Made by a program: the position numbers and the translations under genes. Shown here piece after piece: positions 9,759 through 18,950 of a stretch of 64,000 nucleotides of DNA. How positions within the stretch are numbered: position 1 is the stretch's first letter; every line of letters begins with the position of its first letter. The stretch is from NCBI RefSeq assembly GCF_002155695.1, contig NZ_MUYJ01000007.1, positions 124,001 through 188,000 on the forward strand, read 5' to 3'. This stretch comes from Erythrobacter tepidarius (GTDB taxonomy: Bacteria > Pseudomonadota > Alphaproteobacteria > Sphingomonadales > Sphingomonadaceae). The notes beneath the pieces are model-generated. The model did no database searches. It worked only from the letters and a program-made list of their open reading frames with translations, and was not told the DNA's origin.

Positions 9759-10598
9759 CTATTCGCGCCTGACCCTTATGTACTGGCTGTTGCGCGAGGC
9801 CTGCATCACCAGCCGCGTCCCGTCAGGGGCGATGATGCGCTCACTTCCGTCGAGCCCGCCGACGATCACCAACTGGTTGATCAGCCGCACGGCCAGCCGT
9901 GTGGCGGATATCCTGTCGGCAGCAAGCGGTGGTTCGATCCGCACTTCCTGGCCGATCCAGACATCCAGCCCGAGACTTTGCAGGGCACCATCAGGCGTTT
10001 CCTCGAAGGCGGTGATGCCGAGGGCGGGAAAAACTCCGCCATCGAGCCAGGCCGTGATCACCGATTCGAAAAAGCGTCCGCCGATCACGCTGTGCGAAGG
10101 TGCCCAGTGAATCCCGATCAGATCTGGGAAATGCTGGGTCAGGTCGCGCGCGAGGGCGAGCATCGCCTTCATCACCGGCATGCTGCGCTCCCCGCCTGCA
10201 AGGTGCGGGCCGGGAAGCACGGCGAGCGCTTCCAGCCCCTCCGCGCCCTCTTGCCAGGTAAAATCGAAACGGTGGGTGATCGGCGGGATGACAGGACATG
10301 GCCCGGGGGCAAGCCCGCGCAGATCGAATGTCAAGCCGTCGCGCAGCAGTTCGAGCCAGACCTCGTTCTTTGCTCCGGCGCTGCCTGCGCCCTGCACCCC
10401 GCGCGCCCTGGCCGCGACCGCGCCTTCCCCGCCAACCGCGCCCGCTGGATCGTGGCTGAGACACACGCTCTGCTGGCGAGCCACAAAGTCGAGAATCGCC
10501 GCGCGCGTGGGCCGCTTGCCGGGCATGAACAGCAAATGCAGCCCTGCGGCTCTGCCATGCTGCGACGGTGAAATTGTCGAGGCCCCCCTTTGTCCCAC
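9759..10598 (-). CDS. Conserved-looking protein of unknown function
   Basis: About 279 residues from a GTG at 10598; an internal ATG at 10526 (MPGKRPTRAAILDF) is a plausible alternative start. No family is recognised with confidence. The C-terminal half has the look of a real globular protein (HFPDLIGIHWAPSHSVIGG, then FFESVITAWLDGGVFPALG, then a strand-rich end). No signal peptide or membrane segment is seen. The stop abuts the start of the AHH nuclease-like gene, so the two products may act together. Confidence 0.6.
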   Translation of the reverse strand: MGQRGASTISPSQHGRAAGLHLLFMPGKRPTRAAILDFVARQQSVCLSHDPAGAVGGEGAVAARARGVQGAGSAGAKNEVWLELLRDGLTFDLRGLAPGPCPVIPPITHRFDFTWQEGAEGLEALAVLPGPHLAGGERSMPVMKAMLALARDLTQHFPDLIGIHWAPSHSVIGGRFFESVITAWLDGGVFPALGITAFEETPDGALQSLGLDVWIGQEVRIEPPLAADRISATRLAVRLINQLVIVGGLDGSERIIAPDGTRLVMQASRNSQYIRVRRE

Positions 10599-10671
10599 GC
10601 CTGACAGAGCCGTAATCCGGCATCAGACCTTGGCCTGTTTGGCCGCTATCGTCGAGTCCCCAAAAGGTCTC

Positions 10672-10692
10672 TATGTCCCGATAGGGAACATA
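10672..10692. promoter_or_regulatory. Imperfect palindrome
   Basis: TATGTCCC and GGGAACATA flank a GATA centre, 2 nt beyond the flavodoxin stop and 74 nt upstream of the unknown gene at 10598 (minus strand). It could be an operator for that gene pair or a terminator hairpin for the flavodoxin gene. No T-run is present. Confidence 0.3.
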
Positions 10693-10694
10693 AC

Positions 10695-11189
10695 CTAGAA
10701 GATGCCGAGACGCATCCCTTCTCCCAAGGCCGCGCCCAGTTCCCGACATTGTTTCAGGACTTTGTCCGAGACGACCTTGGGTGCGGCGATGGCTTCTGGG
10801 GTCTGTGCGGCGAAGTTGACGATCATTCCCTCGGCCACCCGCTTGAGCCGCCAGCCGGTGGCGATCCGGTCGATCTGGCGCTGTGCGCCTTCACCGTCCG
10901 AACCGGCGGCGATGATCGTGGCGTAGGGCCGCCCCTCGATCCGACCGAGCACGGCGTAATAGTGATGATCGAACATTTCCTTCATCAGCCCGCTCATCGC
11001 GGCGAGGTTTTCGGGGCAGACAAACAGGTAGCCGCCTGCGGCGATAATGTCGCCCTCGGTCACCGTGTCGGCCCGCAGCAGCAGCGCATCCCCGGCTCCC
11101 TCAGCAGCTGCGCGCGCCATCGCCTCGCTGGCACCAGTGCGGCTGTGCCAGACGATCAGCAGGCGGCAAGAGCGCGGCGTATGCGGCAT
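10695..11189 (-). CDS. Flavodoxin/NAD(P)H-dependent oxidoreductase-like protein
   Basis: 164-residue flavodoxin-fold protein. LLIVWHSRTGASEAMA (~9-24) is the FMN phosphate-binding loop after the first strand. YLFVCPENLAAMSGLMKEMFDH (~60-81) matches the flavin-ring region of NADPH-dependent FMN reductase-like proteins. The ATG at 11189 is chosen over a TTG at 11225. Divergent from recJ, with 82 bp between the starts. Role in electron transfer is inferred. Confidence 0.78.
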   Translation of the reverse strand: MPHTPRSCRLLIVWHSRTGASEAMARAAAEGAGDALLLRADTVTEGDIIAAGGYLFVCPENLAAMSGLMKEMFDHHYYAVLGRIEGRPYATIIAAGSDGEGAQRQIDRIATGWRLKRVAEGMIVNFAAQTPEAIAAPKVVSDKVLKQCRELGAALGEGMRLGIF

Positions 11190-11271
11190 GGCACGGGGGT
11201 GGCCCGCGTTGCTGTCGATTGTCAATCGCCTGCGCCTGTGCCTGCCTTGCGCTTTGCGCTACAGACGGGAA

Positions 11272-13071
11272 ATGGCCTCCAGTTCGATTTCCGCTGCCCC
11301 GCATAACCATGTCCTTGGTGTGACGCATTCGCTCTCGGGCAAGGCCTGGCGCTGGCGCGGCGGCAATATGGAGCTGGGCACGGCAGCGGCTTCGGGGCTA
11401 GATCGCACGATCCTCGAGCAGCTGTTGCTGACGCGGGGCGTGGCTGAGCACGATCTCGCCCGCCACGCCCGCCCGACCTTGCGGGATTTCCTGCCCGATC
11501 CGTCGATCTTCCGCGACATGGACGCCGCCGCCGAGCGTCTCGCTGAGGCGGTCGTGCGCGGCGAGCAGGTGACGATCTACGGCGATTATGATGTCGACGG
11601 AGCAACCAGCGCCGCACTCCTGATCGAACTGCTGCGCCGGCTGGGACACGATGCCGGCTACTACATCCCCGACCGCCTGCTCGAAGGCTACGGCCCGAGT
11701 GGTGAGGCGCTGGTGCGGCTGGCCGAGGCGGGCTCCAGCCTGATCGTCACGGTCGATTGCGGCGCGATGGCGCACGAGGCGCTGAGCATGGCGAGGCGTG
11801 CGGGGGTCGACGTGATCGTCGTCGATCACCACAAGTGCGCGCCCGAACTTCCGGAAGCCACTGCGCTGGTCAATCCCAACCGCCTCGACGAAAGCGATCT
11901 TGGCGCAGCACACGGCCACCTCGCGGCGGTGGGTGTCGCCTTCCTGCTCGCGGTTGCGCTGGTGCGCTCATTGCGCGCCAAGGGCTGGTTCGCGCAGCGC
12001 AAGGAGCCAGACCTGCGCGGTCTGCTCGATCTTGTCGCGCTGGGCACGGTGGCCGATGTGGCCGCGCTCCATGGCCTCAACCGCGCCTTTGTGGCCCAGG
12101 GCCTCAAGGTGCTCGCCAAGCGTGAGCGGATCGGCATGGCGGCCCTGATCGATGCGAGCCGCCTGACCCGCCCGCCGCAGGCCAGCGATCTCGGTTTCGC
12201 GCTCGGCCCGCGGATCAATGCGGGTGGACGGATCGGCGAATCGACGCTGGGTGTCCGGTTGCTCACCACCACCGACGCCGAGGAAGCGCGCGCCCTGGCG
12301 ATCCGGCTGTCGCAGCTGAACGAGGAACGCCGGGCCATCGAAGCCGAGGTGCAGGAGGCTGCCGAGGCGCAGCTGCCAGGCCAGCACAATATGGCGGTGC
12401 AGGTGCTGGCCGGACATGGCTGGCATCCGGGCGTGATCGGGATTGTCGCCGGGCGGATCAAGGAAAAGACCGGCAAGCCCGCGATCGTCATCGCGCTCGA
12501 CGGAGCGCAGGGCAAGGGCTCCGGCCGGTCGATTAGCGGGGTCGATCTCGGCGCGGCGATCATCGCCGCACGCGAATCCGGGTTGCTGGTGGCAGGCGGT
12601 GGCCACGCCATGGCCGCAGGCCTGACCATCGAGCCAGCGCGCCTTGCCGATTTCGCGGGCTTCCTCGACGCGCGGCTGGCCCGCGATGTCGCACGGGCGC
12701 GGGCCGACGCGGCGATGCTGCTCGATGTTGCACTCGCCCCCGGCGGCCTCACACCGGAACTGGTCGATACGCTCGAAGCCGCCGGGCCATATGGCGTAGG
12801 CTGGCCGGCTCCGCGGATCGCGGTCGGACCGGTGCGGATCGTCAAGGCGGACATCGTGGGCAAGGATCACCTGCGGCTGGTGGCCAGCGGCAATGACGGC
12901 AAGAGCTTCAAGGCCATCGCCTTCCGCGCTGCCGAAACCGAAATGGCGCAGACCCTGCTCCATCGCAGCCAAGGGCGACGCTTCCATCTGGCGGGCCGGG
13001 CCAGGATCGACGACTGGGGCAATCGCCCGGCGGCAGAACTGCAACTGGAAGACGCAGCCTTCGCCGGTTGA
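11272..13071 (+). CDS. recJ: Single-stranded-DNA-specific exonuclease RecJ
   Basis: 599-residue 5'-3' ssDNA exonuclease used in recombination and mismatch repair. DHH-family motifs are visible: YGDYDVDGATSAALL (~102), VDCGAMAHEAL, and the signature VVDHHKC (~184). The C-terminal DHHA1 domain (~380-480) contains GRSISGVDLG and AGGGHAMAAGLTI, followed by an OB-like domain. The frame is open further upstream (to 11047), but that part reads as the opposite-strand flavodoxin gene; the ATG at 11272 gives a family-like N-terminus. Confidence 0.95.
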   Translation: MASSSISAAPHNHVLGVTHSLSGKAWRWRGGNMELGTAAASGLDRTILEQLLLTRGVAEHDLARHARPTLRDFLPDPSIFRDMDAAAERLAEAVVRGEQVTIYGDYDVDGATSAALLIELLRRLGHDAGYYIPDRLLEGYGPSGEALVRLAEAGSSLIVTVDCGAMAHEALSMARRAGVDVIVVDHHKCAPELPEATALVNPNRLDESDLGAAHGHLAAVGVAFLLAVALVRSLRAKGWFAQRKEPDLRGLLDLVALGTVADVAALHGLNRAFVAQGLKVLAKRERIGMAALIDASRLTRPPQASDLGFALGPRINAGGRIGESTLGVRLLTTTDAEEARALAIRLSQLNEERRAIEAEVQEAAEAQLPGQHNMAVQVLAGHGWHPGVIGIVAGRIKEKTGKPAIVIALDGAQGKGSGRSISGVDLGAAIIAARESGLLVAGGGHAMAAGLTIEPARLADFAGFLDARLARDVARARADAAMLLDVALAPGGLTPELVDTLEAAGPYGVGWPAPRIAVGPVRIVKADIVGKDHLRLVASGNDGKSFKAIAFRAAETEMAQTLLHRSQGRRFHLAGRARIDDWGNRPAAELQLEDAAFAG

Positions 13072-13163
13072 ACGGGGACTTTGCCCGCCGGACGATTTTT
13101 TGCGCAAGTCGGGCTTGACCGACTTCGCCCACCCCCCTAAAGGCGCGCTCTCGCATCGGACGT

Positions 13164-13238
13164 GGCCCCTTCGTCTAGCGGTCAGGACGCGGCCCTTTCA
13201 CGGCTGAAACACGGGTTCGATTCCCGTAGGGGTCACCA
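13164..13238 (+). tRNA. tRNA-Glu (TTC)
   Basis: Full cloverleaf: acceptor GGCCCCT with AGGGGTC, discriminator A and an encoded CCA. The anticodon TTC is at 13197-13199 in loop CTTTCAC. The T-loop GTTCGATTC is present. A canonical terminator follows. Confidence 0.95.
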
Positions 13239-13260
13239 TCTTTCCGGATGCGGGACGAAC

Positions 13261-13294
13261 GGGCGGCGGGCCTTGGCCTGGCCGCCCTTTTCTT
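13261..13294 (+). terminator. Rho-independent terminator of tRNA-Glu
   Basis: GGGCGGC (13261-13267) pairs with GCCGCCC (13281-13287), followed by TTTTCTT. An inner GCC/GGC pairing extends the stem. Confidence 0.85.
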
Positions 13295-13353
13295 CGCCTG
13301 CACGCGCCTTCCCCGCTTTCCAGTCTCGCGCCTTGGCTGTAAGGCGGCACCCT

Positions 13354-14607
13354 ATGGGCATGGGCCAGAACTTTCCGGTCGCAGGCATAGCGCTGGCCGC
13401 GGTGACCTTCGTGGCGATGATCCTACTCGGGGTCGATGCCTTGATCGCGGTCTCGGTGCTGCTGGTGTGGGGCGGTTCGCTGATGGTGACCGCCGGACGG
13501 CCCCCGGAACCGCCCCGAAGGGCGGTCCGCCAGCGGCTCGATGTCGAGTCGATCCGCGATCTGATCGAGAATTTCTCGACCCCGCTGCTGATTACCGATC
13601 GCAACACCATCGCGCTGGCCAACCGGGCCGCGCGCACCATTCTGGGGCAGCATCTCTTCGGTCAGGATGCACGTGTCGCGCTGCGCCAGCCCGAGGCGAT
13701 CTCGCTGCTCAACGAAAATCGCATTGGCGAGGCAGTCGTGCGCGGGCTGGTGCGCCGGAAGGACATCTGGCAGATCAACCGGCAGGCGATCGACGACCGG
13801 CTGGCGATGCTGGAACTGACGAACCAGACCGCCGAGGCCGACATCAGCCGTGCACACACCGATTTCGTCGCCAATGCCAGCCACGAACTGCGCACGCCGC
13901 TTGCCGCGATCATCGGCTATGTGGAGACCTTGCGCGAGCAAGAAGGCGGGGTCGACACGCCAACCGCGCAGAAATTCCTCGGCATCATCGAGCGCGAGGC
14001 CCAGCGGCTCCAAGCGCTGGTGAGCGATCTGATGAGCCTGTCGCGGGTCGAGGCGGAAAAGCACGAACTTCCCACCGAGCGCATCGAGCTTGCCCCCCTC
14101 GTCGAACGCGCCGCGCGCGATGCGGCGGGATCGGGCCGGATCGACCGGCTGGTTCTCGATCTCGCCGACGTACCTTTCGTGCTGGGCGATCAGCACCAGC
14201 TCGAGCAGGTGGTGCGTAATCTGGTCGACAATGCCCTGAAATACGGCGCACATGACAAGCCGGTTAGCGTCACCCTCGATCTGGCGCCCGGCGATCAGGC
14301 GCGCATTGCCGTCACCGATGAAGGCGAAGGCATCGCGCCCGAACAGATCCCGCACCTCACGCGCAGGTTCTATCGCACCGATCCGGGTCGCAGCCGCGCT
14401 TCGGGCGGAACCGGGCTGGGTCTGGCGATCGTGAAACATATCGTGGAACGTCACCGCGGACGCCTCGACATTTCCAGCGAACTGGGCAAAGGCACCCGCG
14501 TCGTTGTGCGTATCCCCCTGGCGATGGACGAGAATCCGGGTTCCGAAGAAACGCGGGTCGCGCAAGACGGCGCACCGTACGAGACGGAAACCCAACAACT
14601 GTCATAG
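13354..14607 (+). CDS. phoR: Phosphate regulon sensor histidine kinase PhoR
   Basis: 417-residue membrane sensor kinase that phosphorylates PhoB when phosphate is low. Two adjacent N-terminal membrane segments (~8-45) are followed by a PAS-like domain (LLITDRNTIALANRAA), and a HisKA domain with the phospho-His in NASHELRTPLAAIIGY (~180). The HATPase domain has NLVDNALKYG, DEGEGIAPE and GGTGLGLAIVKHIVERH. It heads phoR-pstCAB-phoU-phoB. The frame extends upstream over tRNA-Glu, so the ATG at 13354 is used. Confidence 0.93.
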   Translation: MGMGQNFPVAGIALAAVTFVAMILLGVDALIAVSVLLVWGGSLMVTAGRPPEPPRRAVRQRLDVESIRDLIENFSTPLLITDRNTIALANRAARTILGQHLFGQDARVALRQPEAISLLNENRIGEAVVRGLVRRKDIWQINRQAIDDRLAMLELTNQTAEADISRAHTDFVANASHELRTPLAAIIGYVETLREQEGGVDTPTAQKFLGIIEREAQRLQALVSDLMSLSRVEAEKHELPTERIELAPLVERAARDAAGSGRIDRLVLDLADVPFVLGDQHQLEQVVRNLVDNALKYGAHDKPVSVTLDLAPGDQARIAVTDEGEGIAPEQIPHLTRRFYRTDPGRSRASGGTGLGLAIVKHIVERHRGRLDISSELGKGTRVVVRIPLAMDENPGSEETRVAQDGAPYETETQQLS

Positions 14608-14616
14608 TAGTGTCTT
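14599..14616 (+). promoter_or_regulatory. Pho box (candidate PhoB site) before pstC
   Basis: CTGTCAT-AGTA-GTGTCTT: two 7-nt repeats with a 4-nt spacer, as in the PhoB consensus. The first half is a perfect match and the second is 5 of 7. It overlaps the phoR stop codon and lies about 104 nt before pstC, so pstCAB-phoU could be induced separately from phoR. Confidence 0.55.
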
Positions 14617-14719
14617 ATTTCTTCAACATGCGCCCGCCATGGGATGACGGCGCGAAGCCTCGATTCATTCCGGCCAGCCGATTCACGCGTGCCTCCTTCG
14701 GGAATTACAGGTTCACTCA

Positions 14720-16105
14720 ATGTCGCCCATCACGCTCATCCTGATTGCCATCGGACTCGGCCTTGCCGGATGGCTGGCAGGCCGCGCGAAGGCGTGGAGC
14801 TTCCAGGGCCCCGACCCAGATCGGCGACCGGTGTCGCGCCCGGTCTATCATGCCTGGTATGTGGCCTTGTGGGTGGTTTTGCCGGTGCTGGCCTTCGTGG
14901 CGCTGTGGTCGGCCATTTCGCCGCAGCTTGTGAAGCAGGCCGTGCTCGCCTCGCCCGCGGCGGCGGAACTGCCCGCCTTCGGCTTTGAACGCGATGCCTT
15001 CATCAACGAAGCGCGCGCCGTTGCACTGGGCAATGCGCCGGGGGTGTTCAACGATGAGGCCGAGGCTCTGATCGAGCCATTCCGCGAGGCCCTCCTGCGC
15101 TACAACATCATCGGTATCATCATCACGGTGCTGATCGCGCTGGCCGGTGGCGGGTTCGCCTTTCTCAAACTGCGTCCCGAGTTCAGCGCCCGCACCCGGG
15201 TCGAACGCAGCATCATGGCGATCCTGCTGCTCGCCTCGCTGGTGGCGATCTTCACCACTTTCGGCATTTTCGCCAGTCTGGTGATCGAGACAGTGCGGTT
15301 CTTCGGCATCGTCTCGCCTGCCGATTTCCTGCTGGGCACCAAGTGGGGGCCGGACACGATGGTCAGCCCGGAGGCGGTCGATCCGACACGTTACGGCGCG
15401 GTGCCGCTGTTCTGGGGCACGATCTTCATCGGCGCAATCATCGCCATGATCGTGGCCATCCCGCTCGGGCTGATGAGCGCGATCTATCTCACACAATATG
15501 CCGATCCGCGCCTGCGCGCTTGGGTCAAGCCGCTGCTGGAGATCCTCGCGGGCGTGCCGACCGTGGTCTATGGCTATTTCGCCGCCTTGACGGTGGCGCC
15601 GCTGATCCGCGACGCGGCCGTCGCTATCGGCATTACCGGCGCCTCGACCGAGAGCGCGCTTGCGGCGGGTGTCGTGATGGGGGTGATGATCATCCCCTTC
15701 GTATCCTCGATGGCGGACGATTCGATGGCGGCCGTGCCGAACGCGTTGCGCGATGGCAGCCTGGCGATGGGCGCGACAAAGTCGGAAACGATCCGCAAGG
15801 TGCTGTTCCCGGCCGCGCTGCCCGGGATCGTGGCGGGCATCATGCTCGCCGTCAGCCGCGCGATTGGCGAGACCATGATCGTGGTGATGGCCGCATCGCC
15901 GGCGGCCAATCTCACCGCCAACCCGCTCGAACCGATGTCGACCGTCACGGTGCAGATCGTCAAGCTGCTGACCGGCGAACAGAGCACCGATCATCCGGCG
16001 ACGCTGAGCGCCTTTGCGCTGGGGTTCGTCCTGTTCATGGTGACACTGATGCTCAACTTCATCGCTCTGCGCGTCGTCAAACGCTTCCGTGAGGCCTATG
16101 AATGA
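14720..16105 (+). CDS. pstC: Phosphate ABC transporter permease PstC (long form)
   Basis: 461-residue inner-membrane permease of the high-affinity phosphate transporter. It is about 150 residues longer than E. coli PstC because of an N-terminal membrane and periplasmic extension (PstC_N type), common in alphaproteobacteria. The permease core includes GTIFIGAIIAMIVAIPLGL, EILAGVPTVVYGYFA and the coupling region ALRDGSLAMGATKSETIRK. AVSRAIGETMIVVMAA completes it. Its last 4 nt (ATGA) overlap pstA. Confidence 0.95.
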   Translation: MSPITLILIAIGLGLAGWLAGRAKAWSFQGPDPDRRPVSRPVYHAWYVALWVVLPVLAFVALWSAISPQLVKQAVLASPAAAELPAFGFERDAFINEARAVALGNAPGVFNDEAEALIEPFREALLRYNIIGIIITVLIALAGGGFAFLKLRPEFSARTRVERSIMAILLLASLVAIFTTFGIFASLVIETVRFFGIVSPADFLLGTKWGPDTMVSPEAVDPTRYGAVPLFWGTIFIGAIIAMIVAIPLGLMSAIYLTQYADPRLRAWVKPLLEILAGVPTVVYGYFAALTVAPLIRDAAVAIGITGASTESALAAGVVMGVMIIPFVSSMADDSMAAVPNALRDGSLAMGATKSETIRKVLFPAALPGIVAGIMLAVSRAIGETMIVVMAASPAANLTANPLEPMSTVTVQIVKLLTGEQSTDHPATLSAFALGFVLFMVTLMLNFIALRVVKRFREAYE

Positions 16106-17373
16106 CGAGCCCTGCTTTATCTGACGCCGAGAAGCTCGGCCCGACCCGTACACCGGCTTTCGAAAAGCGCCTCGCCCAGCGTTACCGCTCGGAGCGCAAT
16201 TTTCGGCTGCTCGGGCTTTTGGCTGTCGTGTTCTCGGTGGCTGTGCTGGTGGTGCTGCTCGGCAATATGCTGGCCAACGGGATCGGCGGGTTCCAGCGCG
16301 CCGAACTGCCCGTCACCATCGACTTTCCCGAAAGCGGCGTGACAGGAGATGCCGTCTCGCTGACCGCACCGAGCGCGATGCAGACGCTGGAGATGCAGGG
16401 CCTGCCCGATGTGGTGCGCTTCTACGCCGAGCGCCAGCTGGGGGCTGATGCAGCCGCAGAACTTTCACCCGAAGCCTGGCGCGACGTGGCCGCTGCACTC
16501 GCTGCGGACCCGGCGATGATCAACCGTTCGCAGACCTTCATGCTGCCAGCCTCCTCACGCCTTGCGGCGGGTCTTGAAGGCGAAGGCTCTCCCCAGCAAC
16601 GCATGCTCGCTGCGCGGCTGGTCAAGGAGGGCAAGCTCGCCAAGAACTGGGACTGGGGATTCCTCTCCCGCGCCGACGCAACCAGCCCGCAGGCGGTCGG
16701 CATTTGGGGCGCGCTCAAGGGTTCGATCCTGACGATGCTGGTGACGCTGGTGCTGGCCTTCCCGATCGGCGTGCTTTCGGCGCTCTACCTTGAAGAATAT
16801 GCTCCGCGTAACCGCTGGACCGAGCTGATCGAGGTGTCGATCAACAACCTGGCTGCCGTGCCCTCGATCATCTTCGGCCTGCTGGGCCTCGCGGTGTTTC
16901 TCACGCTGTTTCCCGACCTGCGCTCCGCCCCGCTCATCGGCGGGATGACGCTGGCGCTGATGACCATGCCGGTCATCGTCATTTCCGGCCGGAATGCGAT
17001 CAAGGCCGTGCCCCCCTCGATTCGTGACGGGGCGCTGGCCCTGGGCGCCTCGCCGGTGCAAGTGGCGTTTCATCACGTGCTGCCCCTGGCGCTTCCGGGA
17101 ATGCTCACGGGCACCATAATCGGCATGGCCCGCGCACTGGGCGAAACTGCGCCGCTGCTGCTGATCGGGATGCGCGCCTTCGTCGCCACCCCGCCCGACG
17201 GTTTCACCTCGCCTGCCACGGTGCTGCCGATGCAGATTTTCTTGTGGTCGGACGAGATCGATCGCGGCTTTGTTGTGCGCACCAGTGCCGCTATCATCGT
17301 GCTGCTCGTGTTCCTGCTCGCCATGAACGGCCTGGCCATCTACCTTCGCAACAAGTTCGAGAAACGCTGGTGA
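16102..17373 (+). CDS. pstA: Phosphate ABC transporter permease PstA (DUF3333 form)
   Basis: 423-residue partner permease. The first ~190 residues form a membrane anchor and a large periplasmic domain (DUF3333 type) absent from E. coli PstA. The core has [21 protein letters not shown], the coupling loop [20 protein letters not shown] and [15 protein letters not shown]. It starts within the pstC stop (ATGA) and its stop overlaps the pstB GTG start (GTGA), so translation is coupled along the operon. Confidence 0.95.
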   Translation: MTSPALSDAEKLGPTRTPAFEKRLAQRYRSERNFRLLGLLAVVFSVAVLVVLLGNMLANGIGGFQRAELPVTIDFPESGVTGDAVSLTAPSAMQTLEMQGLPDVVRFYAERQLGADAAAELSPEAWRDVAAALAADPAMINRSQTFMLPASSRLAAGLEGEGSPQQRMLAARLVKEGKLAKNWDWGFLSRADATSPQAVGIWGALKGSILTMLVTLVLAFPIGVLSALYLEEYAPRNRWTELIEVSINNLAAVPSIIFGLLGLAVFLTLFPDLRSAPLIGGMTLALMTMPVIVISGRNAIKAVPPSIRDGALALGASPVQVAFHHVLPLALPGMLTGTIIGMARALGETAPLLLIGMRAFVATPPDGFTSPATVLPMQIFLWSDEIDRGFVVRTSAAIIVLLVFLLAMNGLAIYLRNKFEKRW

Positions 17374-18158
17374 CTGTCATCCATCCCAATATGCAGGACG
17401 AAAACGCGAAGATTCGTGCGCGCGGAGTCTCGGTCTTCTACGGCGACAAGACAGCGATCGACGATGTCTCGATCGACATCTCGCCCGATTACGTCACTGC
17501 TTTCATCGGCCCCTCGGGGTGCGGCAAGTCGACCTTCCTGCGGTGCTTCAACCGCATGAATGACACCATCCCCGCTGCGCGCGTCACGGGTCTGATCGAA
17601 CTCGAAGGGGAAGACATCCACGGCGACGGGATGGATGTCGTCCAGCTGCGCGCCCGCGTCGGCATGGTGTTCCAGAAGCCCAACCCCTTCCCCAAGTCGA
17701 TCTACGAGAACATCGCCTACGGGCCGAGGATCCACGGTCTGGCCGAAAAGAAGGCCGATCTCGACATCGTGGTCGAACGTTCGCTGACCCGTGCGGGATT
17801 GTGGGACGAGGTCAAGGATCGGCTCGACGATGCGGGGACGGCGCTTTCGGGCGGCCAGCAGCAGCGCCTGTGCATCGCCCGGGCGATCGCGGTCGATCCG
17901 GAAGTGATTCTCATGGACGAACCGGCCTCGGCGCTCGATCCGATTGCGACTGCCAAGATCGAGGAACTGATCGACGAGCTTTCGGGTCGCTACGCCATCG
18001 TCATCGTCACCCACTCGATGCAGCAGGCAGCCCGCGTCAGCCAGCGCACGGCCTTCTTCCATCTCGGCAAGATGGTCGAATATGGCCCCACATCCGAATT
18101 CTTCACCAATCCGATCGAGGAGCGGACGAAGGACTACATCACAGGAAGGTACGGCTGA
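17370..18158 (+). CDS. pstB: Phosphate ABC transporter ATP-binding protein PstB
   Basis: 262-residue ATPase that drives phosphate import. Walker A GPSGCGKS, the Q-loop region [19 protein letters not shown], signature [16 protein letters not shown] and Walker B ILMDEP are all present. The GTG at 17370 overlaps the pstA stop; an ATG at 17391 would remove only seven residues. The stop shares one nucleotide with the phoU ATG. Confidence 0.97.
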   Translation: MTVIHPNMQDENAKIRARGVSVFYGDKTAIDDVSIDISPDYVTAFIGPSGCGKSTFLRCFNRMNDTIPAARVTGLIELEGEDIHGDGMDVVQLRARVGMVFQKPNPFPKSIYENIAYGPRIHGLAEKKADLDIVVERSLTRAGLWDEVKDRLDDAGTALSGGQQQRLCIARAIAVDPEVILMDEPASALDPIATAKIEELIDELSGRYAIVIVTHSMQQAARVSQRTAFFHLGKMVEYGPTSEFFTNPIEERTKDYITGRYG

Positions 18159-18826
18159 TGGCCGAGCACACCGTCAAGGCATTCGATGAGGACATTACCC
18201 GGCTGCGCGGCCTGATTGCCGAAATGGGTGGTCTTGCCGAAGTCGCGATCCAGGAATCGCTCGATGCGCTGGTGCGGGGCGACGAGGAACTCGCCGAAAA
18301 GGTGGTCGCCCGCGACAAGCGGATCGACGCTCTGGAAACCGAGGTCGATAAGCTCGCGGTGCGAATCATCGCGCTGCGTGCGCCGATGGCCGACGATCTG
18401 CGCGAAGTAATCGCCGCGTTGAAGATTGGCGGCGTCCTGGAACGCATCGGCGACTATTCCAAGAACATCGCCAAGCGGGCCGGCATGATCGAAGGCCGCG
18501 CCCGGTTCGAGCCGCTGACGCTGCTGCCGGCGATGGGTGAACTGGCGGGCGAAATGGTGCACGACGTGCTGACCGCCTATGCCGCACGCGATCCGGAACT
18601 CGCCCGCGAGGTGATCGCTACCGACGCCAAGGTGGATGCCTTCTATAACAGCATTTTCCGCAATCTCGTCAGCTATATGGTCGAAAATCCCTCGACCATT
18701 TCGAGCGCGGCGCAATTGCTGTTCGTGGCCCGCAATATCGAACGCATCGGTGACCATGCGACCAACGTGGCCGAGATGGTCCACTTCGCCGCCACCGGAG
18801 TCTATCCACCCGAAGGCGATCGCTAG
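18158..18826 (+). CDS. phoU: Phosphate signalling protein PhoU
   Basis: 222 residues forming two PhoU three-helix repeats. The metal-binding signatures are in ERIGDYSKNIAKRA (first repeat) and ERIGDHATNVAEMV (second repeat). PhoU keeps PhoR in the kinase-off state when PstSCAB is transporting. Starts at TGATG with the end of pstB. 124 nt separate it from phoB. Confidence 0.96.
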   Translation: MAEHTVKAFDEDITRLRGLIAEMGGLAEVAIQESLDALVRGDEELAEKVVARDKRIDALETEVDKLAVRIIALRAPMADDLREVIAALKIGGVLERIGDYSKNIAKRAGMIEGRARFEPLTLLPAMGELAGEMVHDVLTAYAARDPELAREVIATDAKVDAFYNSIFRNLVSYMVENPSTISSAAQLLFVARNIERIGDHATNVAEMVHFAATGVYPPEGDR

Positions 18827-18881
18827 GCTGCTGTCTTCTATGCGGGGCGTGTGGAAAAGTCCTGTGTGACGGTTTCATCAA

Positions 18882-18899
18882 ATTGTCGCTCAAGTGACA
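18882..18899 (+). promoter_or_regulatory. Weak Pho-box-like site before phoB
   Basis: TTGTCGC-TCAA-GTGACAC, 7+4+7 spacing, each half 5 of 7 to the Pho-box half-site, 51 nt before the phoB ATG. It may allow PhoB autoregulation. The match is weak enough to be chance. Confidence 0.25.
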
Positions 18900-18950
18900 C
18901 ATAGTTTGCAGGCCCGCCTGCATTGGCGTGCTTTTGGAGACATCTGCCGC

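Noticed and set aside
10672-10692. Palindrome considered as a third LexA box
   Set aside because: It reads GTTC-N7-GGAC-like on the minus strand, not GTTC-N7-GTTC, and no SOS gene follows.
9240-11189. Possible defence island (AHH nuclease, unknown protein, flavodoxin)
   Set aside because: No known defence partner, no mobile-element marks, and the flanks are housekeeping (nitronate monooxygenase, recJ). Kept only as an uncharacterised pair.
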